From positions 14,328 to 78,327 of the forward strand of contig CAZXKQ010000004.1 of NCBI GenBank assembly GCA_964641395.1: a DNA stretch of 64,000 nucleotides, given 5' to 3'. The stretch's first letter is position 1; every line of letters starts with the position of its first letter. Made by a program: the position numbers and the translations under genes. Positions 26,326 to 34,989 of this stretch are shown here, piece after piece. The DNA is from CANQBR01 sp964641395 (GTDB taxonomy: Bacteria > Bacillota > Negativicutes > Acidaminococcales > Acidaminococcaceae). Below the pieces are notes generated by a model. That model made no database searches. It saw nothing but the letters and a program-made list of their open reading frames with translations, and was not told where the DNA came from.

Positions 26326-26337
26326 CTTTCTACCTCC

Positions 26338-26757
26338 TCAGTAGATCTCTTCCGGCCGGAAGAAGTTGGCTATCTCCCTGGCGGCGCTCTCCGGGCTGTC
26401 GGAGCCGTGGACGATGTTCTCCCCTACGCTGAGGGCGTAGTCCCCTCTAATGGAGCCAGGCACCGCCTCCAAGGGATTGGTAGCCCCGTTCAGGGCCCGG
26501 CAGGCCTTGATGGCGTTCTCCCCCCGCACTACGGCAGCCACCAGGGGGGCGCTGGTGATGAAGGACACCAATTCGCCGAAGAACTTCTTCCCCTCGTGCT
26601 CCGCATAGTGGTACTTAGCCTGGGCCTCGCTGACCTTCACCAGCTTCAGGGCCACTATCTTCAGGCCCCGGTGCTCGAAGCGGCAGAGGATGTCGCCGAT
26701 CAGGTTCTTAGCCACTCCGTCGGGCTTCACTAGGATCAGGGTTTGTTCAATAGCCAT
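26338..26757 (-). CDS. ndk: Nucleoside diphosphate kinase
   Basis: Balances NTP pools by phosphate transfer through an active-site histidine, here in ENIVHGSDSPESA. N-terminal QTLILVKPDGV and the GxIRGD motif (GSIRGDYAL) complete the family signature. Two ATGs are close: 26763 lies 2 nt from the GGAG element and 26757 (MAIEQTL) 8 nt, so the latter is chosen (139 aa). Confidence 0.96.
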   Translation of the reverse strand: MAIEQTLILVKPDGVAKNLIGDILCRFEHRGLKIVALKLVKVSEAQAKYHYAEHEGKKFFGELVSFITSAPLVAAVVRGENAIKACRALNGATNPLEAVPGSIRGDYALSVGENIVHGSDSPESAAREIANFFRPEEIY

Positions 26758-26788
26758 GCTCATCTCTCCTTGTCAGTAAAATACCGCC

Positions 26789-27865
26789 TTATTCTTGCAG
26801 CAGCCGCTGGTAGCAGGGCCCGTCCAGCCGGCGCAGCAGGGCGCTGAGCAGCTTCACCGCGCCGAAGTAATCGTCACTGTGGATTACCGACTGGTGGCTG
26901 TGGATGTAGCGGGTGGGAATGCTGAAGGTGAGGGTGAGGACGCCGCTGTTGGCCAGGGAGATGCGGCCTCCGTCAGTGCCTCCTCGCTCCGAAACGCTGA
27001 ACTGGATGGGCACCTTCTCCTCCTCCGCCACCTGGATGGCCAGATCCCGCAGGGCGGTGTTAGGGATCATGCTGGCATCGTAGACAGTGATGGCCACTCC
27101 CTTGCCGATGACCGCCGGCGCTACCTCTGCCGCCACTCCCGGGGTGCCTCCTGCCACACAGGTGTCCAGTACCAGGGCGATGTCCGGAGCCAATAGGGAG
27201 GCACTGGTCTGAGCCCCCCGCAGCCCCACTTCCTCCTGGACCGTGGCCACGCCGTAGACGGTGTTAGGGGTCTTGTCCTGGGCGGCGGCCTCCAGCACGT
27301 CGGCCATCACCGCACAGCCTACCCGGTTGTCAAAGGCCTTGCCCGCCAGCACCTTGCCCCTGCCAAGGGCCACGGCCTGAACCGCCGGGGTGGCGGGACA
27401 GCCTACGTAAACCCCTAGTTCCAGAGCCTCCTCCTGGCTGGACGCTCCCACGTCTATGTACATATCCTGCAACTTGACCACCTTGTCCCGTTCTTCCGGG
27501 GTCAGGATGTGGGGCGGCTTGGAGCCGATGACCCCTAGCAGATCCCCCTTTTTGCCGTGGACTACCACCCGCTGGCTCAGCATTACCTGCTCCCACCAGC
27601 CTCCTAGGCAGGCGAAGCGCAGGAAGCCCTCTGCCGTGATGTGCTTCACCAAGAAGCCCACCTCGTCCATGTGGCTGGCCAGCATCACCCTGGGCTGGCC
27701 CTCTTCCCCGGCCTTGCAGAAGATGGCGCTGCCTAATTTATCGTAAGTCACTGGGAAGGCCGCCAGCCTCTCCCGCAACACCTGCTTCACCGGCCCTTCA
27801 AAGCCGCTAGGGCCGCAGGCATCGGCCAGACGTAGCAGCCAGGCTATCCTCTCCTTCTTCTTCAT
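26789..27865 (-). CDS. M42 family metallopeptidase (FrvX-like aminopeptidase)
   Basis: Dinuclear metal aminopeptidase/endoglucanase-like family forming large oligomers that trim peptides. Metal and catalytic residues are visible: His in ASHMDEVGF, Asp in KAFDNRVGC, the Glu pair in QEEVGLRG, Asp in LVLDTC and His in YIHSHQSVI. Length 358 aa from ATG 27865; a GTG at 27868 is adjacent. It lies 9 nt after htpX and 31 nt before ndk in one operon. Confidence 0.92.
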   Translation of the reverse strand: MKKKERIAWLLRLADACGPSGFEGPVKQVLRERLAAFPVTYDKLGSAIFCKAGEEGQPRVMLASHMDEVGFLVKHITAEGFLRFACLGGWWEQVMLSQRVVVHGKKGDLLGVIGSKPPHILTPEERDKVVKLQDMYIDVGASSQEEALELGVYVGCPATPAVQAVALGRGKVLAGKAFDNRVGCAVMADVLEAAAQDKTPNTVYGVATVQEEVGLRGAQTSASLLAPDIALVLDTCVAGGTPGVAAEVAPAVIGKGVAITVYDASMIPNTALRDLAIQVAEEEKVPIQFSVSERGGTDGGRISLANSGVLTLTFSIPTRYIHSHQSVIHSDDYFGAVKLLSALLRRLDGPCYQRLLQE

Positions 27866-27874
27866 CACTAGCTC

Positions 27875-28735
27875 CTATATGCCCCGCAGGGTGCCCTTGG
27901 CCCGCATCTGGTCGGCCTGCTCCCGCAGCAGCTTCACCCGCTCCGCCGTCTCCGGATGGGTGGAGAAGAGGCTGCGCATGTTGGCCCCGGCGAAGGGGTT
28001 GATTATGAACATATGGGCCGTGGCGTTGCTGGCGTTGGCCATAACCCGCCGCTTGGCAAAGCCCTCTATCTTCAGCAGGGCATCAGCCAGGGCATCAGGG
28101 TTGCCGCACACTTCTCCGCCGCCCCGGTCGGCCTCGTACTCCCGGGAACGGGACACGGCCATCTGGATGATGGCTGCCGCCAAGGGGGCGATGAGCATAA
28201 TCAGGATGGCGCCGATGGGGCTACGGGATTCGCCGTTTTCATCCCGGCCCCCGCCTAAGAACATGCCCCACTGGGCGATGGTGCTGATGGCGCCGGCCAT
28301 GCAGGCCGCTATGGTGCTGATCAGGATGTCCCTGTGCTTGATGTGGCTCAGTTCATGGCCCAGCACCCCTGCCACTTCCTCCCGGGTGCACAGGTCTACC
28401 AAAGCGCTGTTCACCGCTACCGCCGCATGCTCAGGGTTGCGGCCGGTGGCGAAGGCGTTAGGCACGTTGCTGGGGATGATGTACAGCTTAGGCATGGGGA
28501 TGTTGGCCCGCTGGGCTAATTTCTCCACCAGGCCGTACAGCTCCGGCGCACTGGACCTATCCACTTCCTGGGCATCGAACTGGGCCAGGACCAGCTTGTC
28601 GCTGTTCCAGTAGGTAAACAGGTTCATAGCGCAGGAAAAGAGCAGCATCATGGTCATGCCCCGCATGCCGCCGAAATAGTTGCCTATGGCCATTAAGATA
28701 CCGGTCAATAACGCCATTAAGATGGCCGTTCTCAT
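27875..28735 (-). CDS. htpX: HtpX-family membrane zinc metalloprotease
   Basis: M48 protease that degrades damaged membrane proteins from the cytoplasmic side. Two N-terminal helices (about 4-20 and 28-42) precede the zinc motif HELSHIKH near residue 128, with the third ligand Glu in SREYEADRGG; two more hydrophobic segments lie between. The C-terminal FSTHPETAERV is typical. ATG at 28735 (MRTAILM) is 9 nt from GGAGG; GTG at 28741 is only 3 nt away. First gene of its operon, with a strong promoter. Confidence 0.94.
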   Translation of the reverse strand: MRTAILMALLTGILMAIGNYFGGMRGMTMMLLFSCAMNLFTYWNSDKLVLAQFDAQEVDRSSAPELYGLVEKLAQRANIPMPKLYIIPSNVPNAFATGRNPEHAAVAVNSALVDLCTREEVAGVLGHELSHIKHRDILISTIAACMAGAISTIAQWGMFLGGGRDENGESRSPIGAILIMLIAPLAAAIIQMAVSRSREYEADRGGGEVCGNPDALADALLKIEGFAKRRVMANASNATAHMFIINPFAGANMRSLFSTHPETAERVKLLREQADQMRAKGTLRGI

Positions 28736-28777
28736 CTTCACATTCCTCCTTTTGACTGGGGCTGAACCCCTGGCCTA

Positions 28778-28806
28778 ATTATAACAAAGGGGGAGGCCTT
28801 TGGCAA
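28778..28806 (-). promoter_or_regulatory. Promoter of the htpX operon
   Basis: Minus strand -35 TTGCCA (28801-28806), 17-nt spacer, extended -10 TGTTATAAT (TATAAT at 28778-28783), about 43 nt upstream of the htpX start. No CIRCE or CtsR-type site is visible around it. Confidence 0.75.
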
Positions 28807-28845
28807 CCTGCCCCCTCTCTCTTCTCTGGGACGCTGCCGGCTGGC

Positions 28846-29283
28846 CTAGGCCCCCTCCACCTGCCTTTGTATGGCCGCCAGCATGGTCTCGCCGTTCTCC
28901 CGCACCTTCCGCTTCAGAATGGGGTTCAGGAGGCCGGCGATCATGGCGATGCCGAATTCAAAGTCTAAGGACAGGGTCACTAGGCACCCGTCCCCCTGGG
29001 GCTTTATGGTCCAGTCCCCCTCCATCTTCTTCAAGTCCCCCTCGGTCTGGCGGTAGGTGATCCGTAGCTCCTCGGGGTAGAACTCATCCCGCTCCGTCCA
29101 GGCAATCCGCCTGCCGTCTACCTTGGACACCCAGGCAGAGATGTCATAGCCGGGGCCCCGCTCCAAGACGGTGACGCTCTCCAAGTCCTCCATAAAGGAG
29201 GGATAGTCTTCCATAGCCTGGATCAGCTCATAGATGGCCTTCCCCTCCCCTTTGATTACCCTGCTTACTTCTACATGAGGCAT
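28846..29283 (-). CDS. SRPBCC (START-like) family protein
   Basis: A 145-aa helix-grip protein of the Coq10/RatA/polyketide-cyclase type, which binds hydrophobic ligands in a cavity. It begins with a VEVSRVIKG beta strand, followed by YELIQAMEDYPSFM typical of this group, and ends in a long C-terminal helix (residues 115-140). No function can be assigned; similar genes are sometimes labelled RatA toxin without evidence in Bacillota. It is last in the long minus-strand run, 94 nt after the class III aminotransferase, and its ribosome site is weak. Confidence 0.75.
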   Translation of the reverse strand: MPHVEVSRVIKGEGKAIYELIQAMEDYPSFMEDLESVTVLERGPGYDISAWVSKVDGRRIAWTERDEFYPEELRITYRQTEGDLKKMEGDWTIKPQGDGCLVTLSLDFEFGIAMIAGLLNPILKRKVRENGETMLAAIQRQVEGA

Positions 29284-29377
29284 ACTAGTCTATCCCTTTC
29301 TCAAGGCAGCCTTCGCTGCCCCCCTGCCTAGGCTTTTCAGCCTGGCCTCTTGTTTTTTACCAGCTGTTAACTAGGTC

Positions 29378-30622
29378 TTAAAGATCTTCTATCGCCTCTG
29401 CTGTGGCGGCCACTGCCTCCCGGAACTTCTCCAGCACCACGGCCGCCAGCTCCTGGGTCATAATCAGGGGCGGCTCCAGGCGGATGACCTTGGGGTTGTT
29501 CAGGGTGTAGGCCACGATGACGTTTTTGTCCACCATCAGGCTCATCAGCATGCCCCCGGCCCCCTCCTTGGTCAGCTCCACGCCCAGCATCAGGCCCCGG
29601 CCCCGAACCTCCTGGATGACGGCGGGATAGTCGGCGGCGATGGCCTCCAGCCCCGCCTTGAGGAAGGCGCCGGTGCTGGTAGCCCGCTCTAGCAGCCCCT
29701 CCTCCTTCAGCACCTTGATGGTGGCTAGGCCGGCGGCACAGGCCAGCTGCCCGCCGCCAAAGGTGGAGGTGTGGAGGAAGGGGGCCTCGATCAGCCCCTG
29801 CCAGGCCGCCTCAGTGGCCACGATGGCGCCGATGGGCATAATGCCTCCCCCTAGGGCCTTAGCCAGGGCCATTAGGTCCGGCTCCACCCCTTCCTGATCC
29901 ACGCCGAACCAGGCGCCGGTGCGGCCTAGGCCGGTCTGTACCTCATCGGCAATGAAGAGGGCCCCCTTGCGGTGGGCGATGTCCCTGGCCCCCTGGAGGT
30001 AGCCAGGGGGCGGCACGATGATGCCCCCCTCCCCCTGGATGGGCTCCAGCAGCACTGCCGCCGTCTCCTCGTCCACGGCGGCCTCTAAGGCCGCCAAGTC
30101 GCCGTAGGGTACATGGGTGAAGCCGCTTAAGAGGGGCTTAAAGGGATCCCGGTACAGAGCCCGGCCGGTGGCGGTGAGGGAGCCCAGGGTCTTGCCGTGG
30201 AAGGCCCCCTGGGCGGCTACGAACTTAGGCCGCTTAGTGGCCAGCCGGGCCACCTTCAAACAGCCCTCCACCGCCTCAGTGCCGCTGTTGACGAAAAAGC
30301 TGTACTGCAGCTGGCCAGGGGTGATGGCCGCCAGGGCCTCTGCCAGGTCCGCCATAGGCCGGTTGAAGAGCACCTTGCCTCCCATGGGGATGGCGGCTAG
30401 CTGCTTCTCCACCGCCTCCACCACCGCCGGGTGGCGGTGGCCCAGGGCGAACATGCCGTAGCCTCCCAGGCAGTCGATGAAGGAGCGGCCGGCGCTGTCC
30501 GTGATGATACAGCCCTCCGCCTTCGCCTCCACGCTGGCCAGGCCCATGAAGCGAAAGAGCCGGGCCTGGGACGGGTTGAGGTATTTTTCGTATTTGCCGA
30601 TAGTCTCTTCTACATAGTCCAC
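29378..30622 (-). CDS. Class III PLP-dependent aminotransferase (putrescine/acetylornithine type)
   Basis: Fold-type I enzyme of the OAT family. It shows the PLP-contact segment VNSGTEAVEGCLK, the DEVQTGLGRTG motif with the cofactor Asp, and the Schiff-base lysine in LMALAKALGGG. The N-terminal part (YEKYLNP...) resembles putrescine-2-oxoglutarate aminotransferases more than ArgD, but the substrate is not certain. The best start is GTG at 30622 (MDYVEETIGKY), seven bases after GGGGAGG; a GTG at 30643 lacks a spaced ribosome site. 414 aa; 30 nt after the deacetylase gene. Confidence 0.88.
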   Translation of the reverse strand: MDYVEETIGKYEKYLNPSQARLFRFMGLASVEAKAEGCIITDSAGRSFIDCLGGYGMFALGHRHPAVVEAVEKQLAAIPMGGKVLFNRPMADLAEALAAITPGQLQYSFFVNSGTEAVEGCLKVARLATKRPKFVAAQGAFHGKTLGSLTATGRALYRDPFKPLLSGFTHVPYGDLAALEAAVDEETAAVLLEPIQGEGGIIVPPPGYLQGARDIAHRKGALFIADEVQTGLGRTGAWFGVDQEGVEPDLMALAKALGGGIMPIGAIVATEAAWQGLIEAPFLHTSTFGGGQLACAAGLATIKVLKEEGLLERATSTGAFLKAGLEAIAADYPAVIQEVRGRGLMLGVELTKEGAGGMLMSLMVDKNVIVAYTLNNPKVIRLEPPLIMTQELAAVVLEKFREAVAATAEAIEDL

Positions 30623-30652
30623 TGGGCTGCCTCCCCTAGGCACTGCCTAAAC

Positions 30653-31921
30653 TCAGTACAACAACTGGCTCACCGGCACCAGCTGGATGCCGGTCTTCTT
30701 GATCTCTGCCCCGTACTTCTCCCAGCACTGGGCGGTGCCCGGCCGCACGTGGCAGATGGCGATGGCGCTGCCGTTCTTCTCCGCCATGTCGCAGGCCCTG
30801 TAGATCTGGCGGCGTATCTCCTCCGGATTAGTGCTGTTGTCCAAGAAGATGTCGTTCCGAGCCGTCCTCACCCCCAGCTTTTGAGCCAGGCTGGCGGCTA
30901 TGGACTGGGAATTGGTGCGGCTGTCGATGAAGAAGAGCCTCTGGGCCTTCAACTCCTTCAAGACCACCGTCATAGTGGCTTCATCCGCCGTAGCCTTAGA
31001 GCCTTGGTGGTTGTTGACCCCGGTGACCCCGGCGAGGCCCCGCAGGTGCTTACGCAACAGCTCCAGCTTCTGCTGCTGGGTCATGTTCACCCGGATGGTG
31101 TTGGCCCCCTCGGACATCTGGGCCCCGTCGATAGGCTCCATAGGCAGGTGCAGCATGGCGGTGCGGCCCTTGTTGCGGATCAGCTCCAAAGCGTCGCTGC
31201 TAAAGTCCTTGTCGGGGATGATGGCATAGCTGAAGGGCAGGCCGGTGTTCAACAGGGTGCGGAGGTGCTTTAGGTCGTAGCCGCAGTCGTCTACGATGAC
31301 GGCCAGCTTGCCGCTGTAATGCCTGCCGGCCAGGGGCTCCTCCTTAGGTAGGTCCTTCACGTCCTTGTCCTTCTTCTGTAGGTTGGTGTTGTGGAAGAAG
31401 ACCAGTTTGTCGGTGGTGAAGGTCTCCTGGCCGTCGCCAGCCTTCACCGAGATGCCCACCTCTGCCTTGTAAGCGTCCCAGCCCTTGTAGGTGGCCGCCT
31501 CTCCCCGCAGGAAGACCAGGCCCTTCTGTTTCTCGATCTGCTCCTGCAGCCAGGCCCCGGCGCCGCTGAGGCTGGTGCTGGGAGGCAGGCCGATGGCCAG
31601 ATCCCGCTGGCTGATGTGCACCAGCTGCCCTCCTTCGCCCACCTTCACCTCTACTATCTGGTGGTCGTTTTCCGACAGCTGCCAGGTGTCCTTCTTCTCT
31701 AACAGGATGTTGTCTAAGATGCGCTGGGCCTCCTTGGCCTCGTCCACCAGGCTGGTCACCTGCTTCCCCTCCGTAGTGGTGGTGGCCGGCTTCAGCACGT
31801 CCTTCTTGCTACTGCCACAGGAGTAGATCAGGCCGCAGGCTGCCGCCAGGACCACTACGCAGAGCAAGAGGCCCAGGATGATCCATTTAGCATGGCTGTC
31901 TTTTTTCTTCCTAGCGGGCAT
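30653..31921 (-). CDS. Divergent polysaccharide deacetylase family protein
   Basis: Envelope protein of PF04748. A single N-terminal helix (about residues 14-36) anchors it; the catalytic-like domain (about 200-420) has LAVIVDDCGYD, MLHLPMEPID and GVNNHQGSKA, the metal-ligand motifs of the family. The middle (about 60-190) is unassigned. Members occur mainly in Gram-negative-type bacteria, which hints at an outer membrane. Start taken as ATG 31921 (MPARKKK); a GTG at 31930 is possible. 422 aa. Confidence 0.85.
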   Translation of the reverse strand: MPARKKKDSHAKWIILGLLLCVVVLAAACGLIYSCGSSKKDVLKPATTTTEGKQVTSLVDEAKEAQRILDNILLEKKDTWQLSENDHQIVEVKVGEGGQLVHISQRDLAIGLPPSTSLSGAGAWLQEQIEKQKGLVFLRGEAATYKGWDAYKAEVGISVKAGDGQETFTTDKLVFFHNTNLQKKDKDVKDLPKEEPLAGRHYSGKLAVIVDDCGYDLKHLRTLLNTGLPFSYAIIPDKDFSSDALELIRNKGRTAMLHLPMEPIDGAQMSEGANTIRVNMTQQQKLELLRKHLRGLAGVTGVNNHQGSKATADEATMTVVLKELKAQRLFFIDSRTNSQSIAASLAQKLGVRTARNDIFLDNSTNPEEIRRQIYRACDMAEKNGSAIAICHVRPGTAQCWEKYGAEIKKTGIQLVPVSQLLY

Positions 31922-32002
31922 AACACTCACTTCCCTTCCATATTGCGGGGCCGCCCCCCAGCCCAGGACCGAACTGGGCCTGCCCTGCCTGTAACCCCCA
32001 GG

Positions 32003-32893
32003 CTAAGAGCGGGGAAAGGCTTTCTGGTACACCTCCCGCAGCCTCTGGTTGCTCAGGTGGGTGTAGATCTGGGTGGTAGAGATGTCCACATGGCCTAACA
32101 ACTCCTGCACCAGCCTTAGGTCCGTCCCCCTGGCCAAGAGGTGGGTGGCGAAGGAGTGGCGCAGCATGTGGGGGGTCACCGGCCTGGTGATGCCGGCAGC
32201 CCGGGCATAACCGGCCAACAGGTGGGAAAACTCCTGCCTAGTCATAGGCCGGCCCAGGCTGGTGAGGAAGATGGCTCCCTGCTGCCCATCCTCCACCTTG
32301 AGGAAGGTGGGCCGGATCTTGGCCAGGTAGCCCTGTAAGAAGCTCACCGCCACCTTATCCAGGGGTACGATCCGCTCCTTATTGCCCTTCCCAAGCACAA
32401 TGATGTATTCCATTTCTAAGTGGAGGCGCTTCACCTCGGCGTTGACCAGCTCGGACACCCGCATGCCGGTGGCGTAGAGGGTCTCCAGCATGGTCCTATC
32501 CCTAAAGCCCAGGGGGGTGGAGACGTCGGGGGCGTTAAGCAGCCTCACCACCTCCTGCTCCGTCAGCACCTTGGGCAGGTGCTGGGCCTTAGTGGCGGCC
32601 TCCAGCACCTGGGCCGGATCCTCCTTAAGGTAGCCCTCCTCGGTTAAAAAGCGATAAAAGCCCTTGATGGCAGCCAGCTTGCGGGCTACGGTGCTGGCCG
32701 CCCGGCCCTCTGAGCGCAGCCGGGTCAGGTAGGCCAGCAGCTGCTGGCGGCTGACGGCTAAGAAGCCCTCCTCCCCCTGCAGCTCCAGGGCCTGGCCCAA
32801 CAGCTCCAAGTCCCGCCGGTAGGCTGCCTTAGTGTTGGCGGACAGGCCTGCCTCCACCGTCAGGTAGTCGATGAATTCCTCTATGTAGGCCAT
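32003..32893 (-). CDS. xerD: Tyrosine recombinase XerD
   Basis: Resolves chromosome dimers at dif with a XerC partner. The complete catalytic set is present: Arg145 (GMRVSEL), Lys169 (GKGNKER), His242 and Arg245 (HMLRHSFATHLL), His268 (LLGHVDISTT) and Tyr277. A core-binding SAM-like domain occupies residues 1-90. Length 296 aa. There is no att-like repeat or mobile-element gene beside it, and it sits in a housekeeping operon, so it is the cellular recombinase rather than a phage integrase. The 73 nt upstream to hfq hold no feature I can support. Confidence 0.93.
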   Translation of the reverse strand: MAYIEEFIDYLTVEAGLSANTKAAYRRDLELLGQALELQGEEGFLAVSRQQLLAYLTRLRSEGRAASTVARKLAAIKGFYRFLTEEGYLKEDPAQVLEAATKAQHLPKVLTEQEVVRLLNAPDVSTPLGFRDRTMLETLYATGMRVSELVNAEVKRLHLEMEYIIVLGKGNKERIVPLDKVAVSFLQGYLAKIRPTFLKVEDGQQGAIFLTSLGRPMTRQEFSHLLAGYARAAGITRPVTPHMLRHSFATHLLARGTDLRLVQELLGHVDISTTQIYTHLSNQRLREVYQKAFPRS

Positions 32894-32966
32894 GCCCCTG
32901 CCTCCCTACAGCAAAAACGACGCCGCAGCGCCGTTTCCTTCTTCCGCTTCCCAGGCCTGGCCCGCC

Positions 32967-33215
32967 TCAGCTCCGCTTCTCCGGCTGCATGATGGTGATA
33001 TTGGCCACCGGGGCGATGGTGGAGATGGCGTGCTTATAGACCAGCTGTTGGCCGTTTTCGTTTTCGGTGATCACGGTAAAGTTGTCAAAGCCCCGCACTA
33101 AGCCTCTGATCTGGAAGCCGTTGATCAGATAGATGACCACCCCTAGGTTATCCTTGCGCACGCGGTTCAAAAAGCTGTCCTGCAAATTCATCGCTGGTTT
33201 AAGGCCCGTATTCAT
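32967..33215 (-). CDS. hfq: RNA chaperone Hfq
   Basis: Sm-like hexameric RNA chaperone. The Sm1 part (NLQDSFLNRVRKDN, VVIYLINGFQIRGLVRGFDNF) and Sm2 part (QQLVYKHAISTI) are intact. The start is ATG at 33215 (MNTGLKPAMNLQ) after AGGAGGGG, giving 82 aa; a later ATG at MNLQD is also possible. It follows miaA, as in many bacteria. The short upstream region is AT-rich. Confidence 0.96.
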   Translation of the reverse strand: MNTGLKPAMNLQDSFLNRVRKDNLGVVIYLINGFQIRGLVRGFDNFTVITENENGQQLVYKHAISTIAPVANITIMQPEKRS

Positions 33216-33278
33216 AGTACCCCTCCTAAAATAAAACAATAATAAAACACAGCCACTGGGGCTAACCGGTCTATACTT

Positions 33279-34235
33279 CTACAAAAAGCCAAACTTTCCT
33301 GCTATTTTTTCTCCCATGGCGGCGATAATCTCCCTATATTCCCTGGGACTGCCTTCCTTAAGCTGCCACCAGTGGATGTAGGGCATCTTCTTGTACCAGG
33401 TCAGCTGCCTTTTAGCAAAGTTGCGGGTGGCCTGCTTCAGCTTCGCCACCATCTCCCCGTAGGCCAGCCTGCCCTCCAGGTAGGCGGCCATCTGCCGGTA
33501 GCCGATGGCCTGCAGGGCCTGGCTGCTGCTAGGCACCCCCTGCCCCAGGAGCCGGGCCACCTCCCCTTCCAGCCCTGCCGCCAGCATGGCCTCCACCCTG
33601 GCGTCGATCCGTTGGTAGAGCAGCTCCCGCGGCAGGCTGAGGCCCATGACAAGGGCATCGTAGGCCAGGCCGCCCCGCCGCTGCCGCACCGGCTCCCCCA
33701 GCAGGGCGGCTTCAAGGGCCCTGATGGTGCGGCGCAGGTTGTGGGGGTGGATGAGGAGGGCGGCTTCAGGATCCAGCTCCTGCAAGCGGCTGTAAAGGGC
33801 CTCCGGCCCCAGCCGGGCCGCCTCTGCCTCCAGCTCTTGCCGCAGGGCCGGATCCGGCTCCGCCCCGGCTAGGTCATAGCCTTCCAGCAGGGCCTTGGCG
33901 TAGAGGCCTGTGCCTCCCACCAAGATGGGCAGCCGGCCCCGGGCGGCGATGTCGGCTATGGCGGCGGCAGCCTGCTCTTGGAAGGCCCGCACATTGTAGC
34001 CGGCCGTAGGAGGCAGGATGTCCAGCAGGTGATGGGGCACAGCCTCCCTTTCCTCCCGAGAGGCCTTGGCCGTGCCTATGTCCAAGCCCTGGTAGACGGC
34101 AGCAGAGTCGCCGGAGACAAGTTCCCCTCCCCAGCGCCGGGCCAGGGCCAGGGCGCAGGCGCTTTTGCCGCTGGCCGTAGGGCCTAGGAGGGCTACTAAG
34201 GGCAGTTTCTTTTCTTCAACGGGTAATGAGGCCAT
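33279..34235 (-). CDS. miaA: tRNA dimethylallyltransferase
   Basis: Adds the isopentenyl group to A37 of tRNAs reading UNN codons, the substrate step for MiaB. P-loop GPTASGKSA near residue 18, SGDSAAVYQGLDIGTAK (family usually SADSMQVY) near 42, and LVGGTGLYAKALLEG are present, as is FAKRQLTWYKK near the C terminus. 318 aa. Its start overlaps the methyltransferase end by 20 nt. MiaA and MiaB are encoded in the same gene run here. Confidence 0.95.
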   Translation of the reverse strand: MASLPVEEKKLPLVALLGPTASGKSACALALARRWGGELVSGDSAAVYQGLDIGTAKASREEREAVPHHLLDILPPTAGYNVRAFQEQAAAAIADIAARGRLPILVGGTGLYAKALLEGYDLAGAEPDPALRQELEAEAARLGPEALYSRLQELDPEAALLIHPHNLRRTIRALEAALLGEPVRQRRGGLAYDALVMGLSLPRELLYQRIDARVEAMLAAGLEGEVARLLGQGVPSSSQALQAIGYRQMAAYLEGRLAYGEMVAKLKQATRNFAKRQLTWYKKMPYIHWWQLKEGSPREYREIIAAMGEKIAGKFGFL

Positions 34236-34989
34236 ACTTCACCTTGGCGTATTTGCCGCCGTAACAGGCCGTGCAGCCTAGGGAGGCTAAGACCCCTGCC
34301 TCCCCTTCCTTGATCACCACTCTGGGCGCCACCTTCAGGGCCAGCTCCAACACCTCCCGGCTGAGGGGTTGGCGGTAGGCCAGGGGCTGCACTGCGTCCA
34401 TGGCGGCAGAGCCGGCCAGATGGCGGCGGAACATAGGGTCGAAGTAGACTACGTCGTACTCTTCCTTACAGTGAGCCAGATAGTCTGCCGCTACCGCCTG
34501 CACGATTTTCAGCCGCCGCAGGGCCGCCGTCAGGGCCGGATCCTCGCACACATAGTGCTGCAGGCCGTAGCTGGTGAGAAAGTAGAGGAGGGGGGAGGCC
34601 TCCAGGCCCAGCACCTGCCCATCTGGCCCCACAACGGCGCTGGCCAGGGCCGCATCTCCCGCCAGCCCCAGGGTGCAGTCTAGAAGGCGGCTGCCCTGGG
34701 TGAGGGCTGTGGCCGCCAGAAAGTGATCCTGGCTCCCGGCGCAATAGCGCTGCCAGCGCAGCACCGCCATGCCCAGATGGTAGGCCAGCCGGCCCCCCTC
34801 CCTGGTGTACAGCTGGGGACCCTCCTTGGCGGCGATCAATAGGGCCTCCACCCCGGCCTGGGCCAGCAGGCCGTCCAGGCCCCTGTGCCCTCTGGCTAGG
34901 TAGGGAACCCCCAGGGCGGCAGCCCAGCGGCGGGCCGTCTCTTCACAGCCCGGCCTCCGGGCAGGGGTAACGGCAAAGGAGGGCCCCAT
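34216..34989 (-). CDS. RsmJ-like class I SAM-dependent methyltransferase
   Basis: A 257-aa methyltransferase with SAM-binding strand LLDCTLGLAGDAALAS (about 103-118), acidic GLEASP after strand 2, and the DPMF motif in VVYFDPMF that is characteristic of RsmJ-type 16S rRNA guanine-N2 methyltransferases. N-terminal part (about 1-75) is typical of Bacillota homologues. Target unproven. Coupled to mutL through a TGATG overlap and overlapping miaA by 20 nt. Confidence 0.75.
   Translation of the reverse strand: MGPSFAVTPARRPGCEETARRWAAALGVPYLARGHRGLDGLLAQAGVEALLIAAKEGPQLYTREGGRLAYHLGMAVLRWQRYCAGSQDHFLAATALTQGSRLLDCTLGLAGDAALASAVVGPDGQVLGLEASPLLYFLTSYGLQHYVCEDPALTAALRRLKIVQAVAADYLAHCKEEYDVVYFDPMFRRHLAGSAAMDAVQPLAYRQPLSREVLELALKVAPRVVIKEGEAGVLASLGCTACYGGKYAKVKYGLITR

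Noticed and set aside
32003..32893. Phage or transposon integrase
   Set aside because: The protein is a typical XerD in a housekeeping operon, with no attachment-site repeats or mobile genes around.
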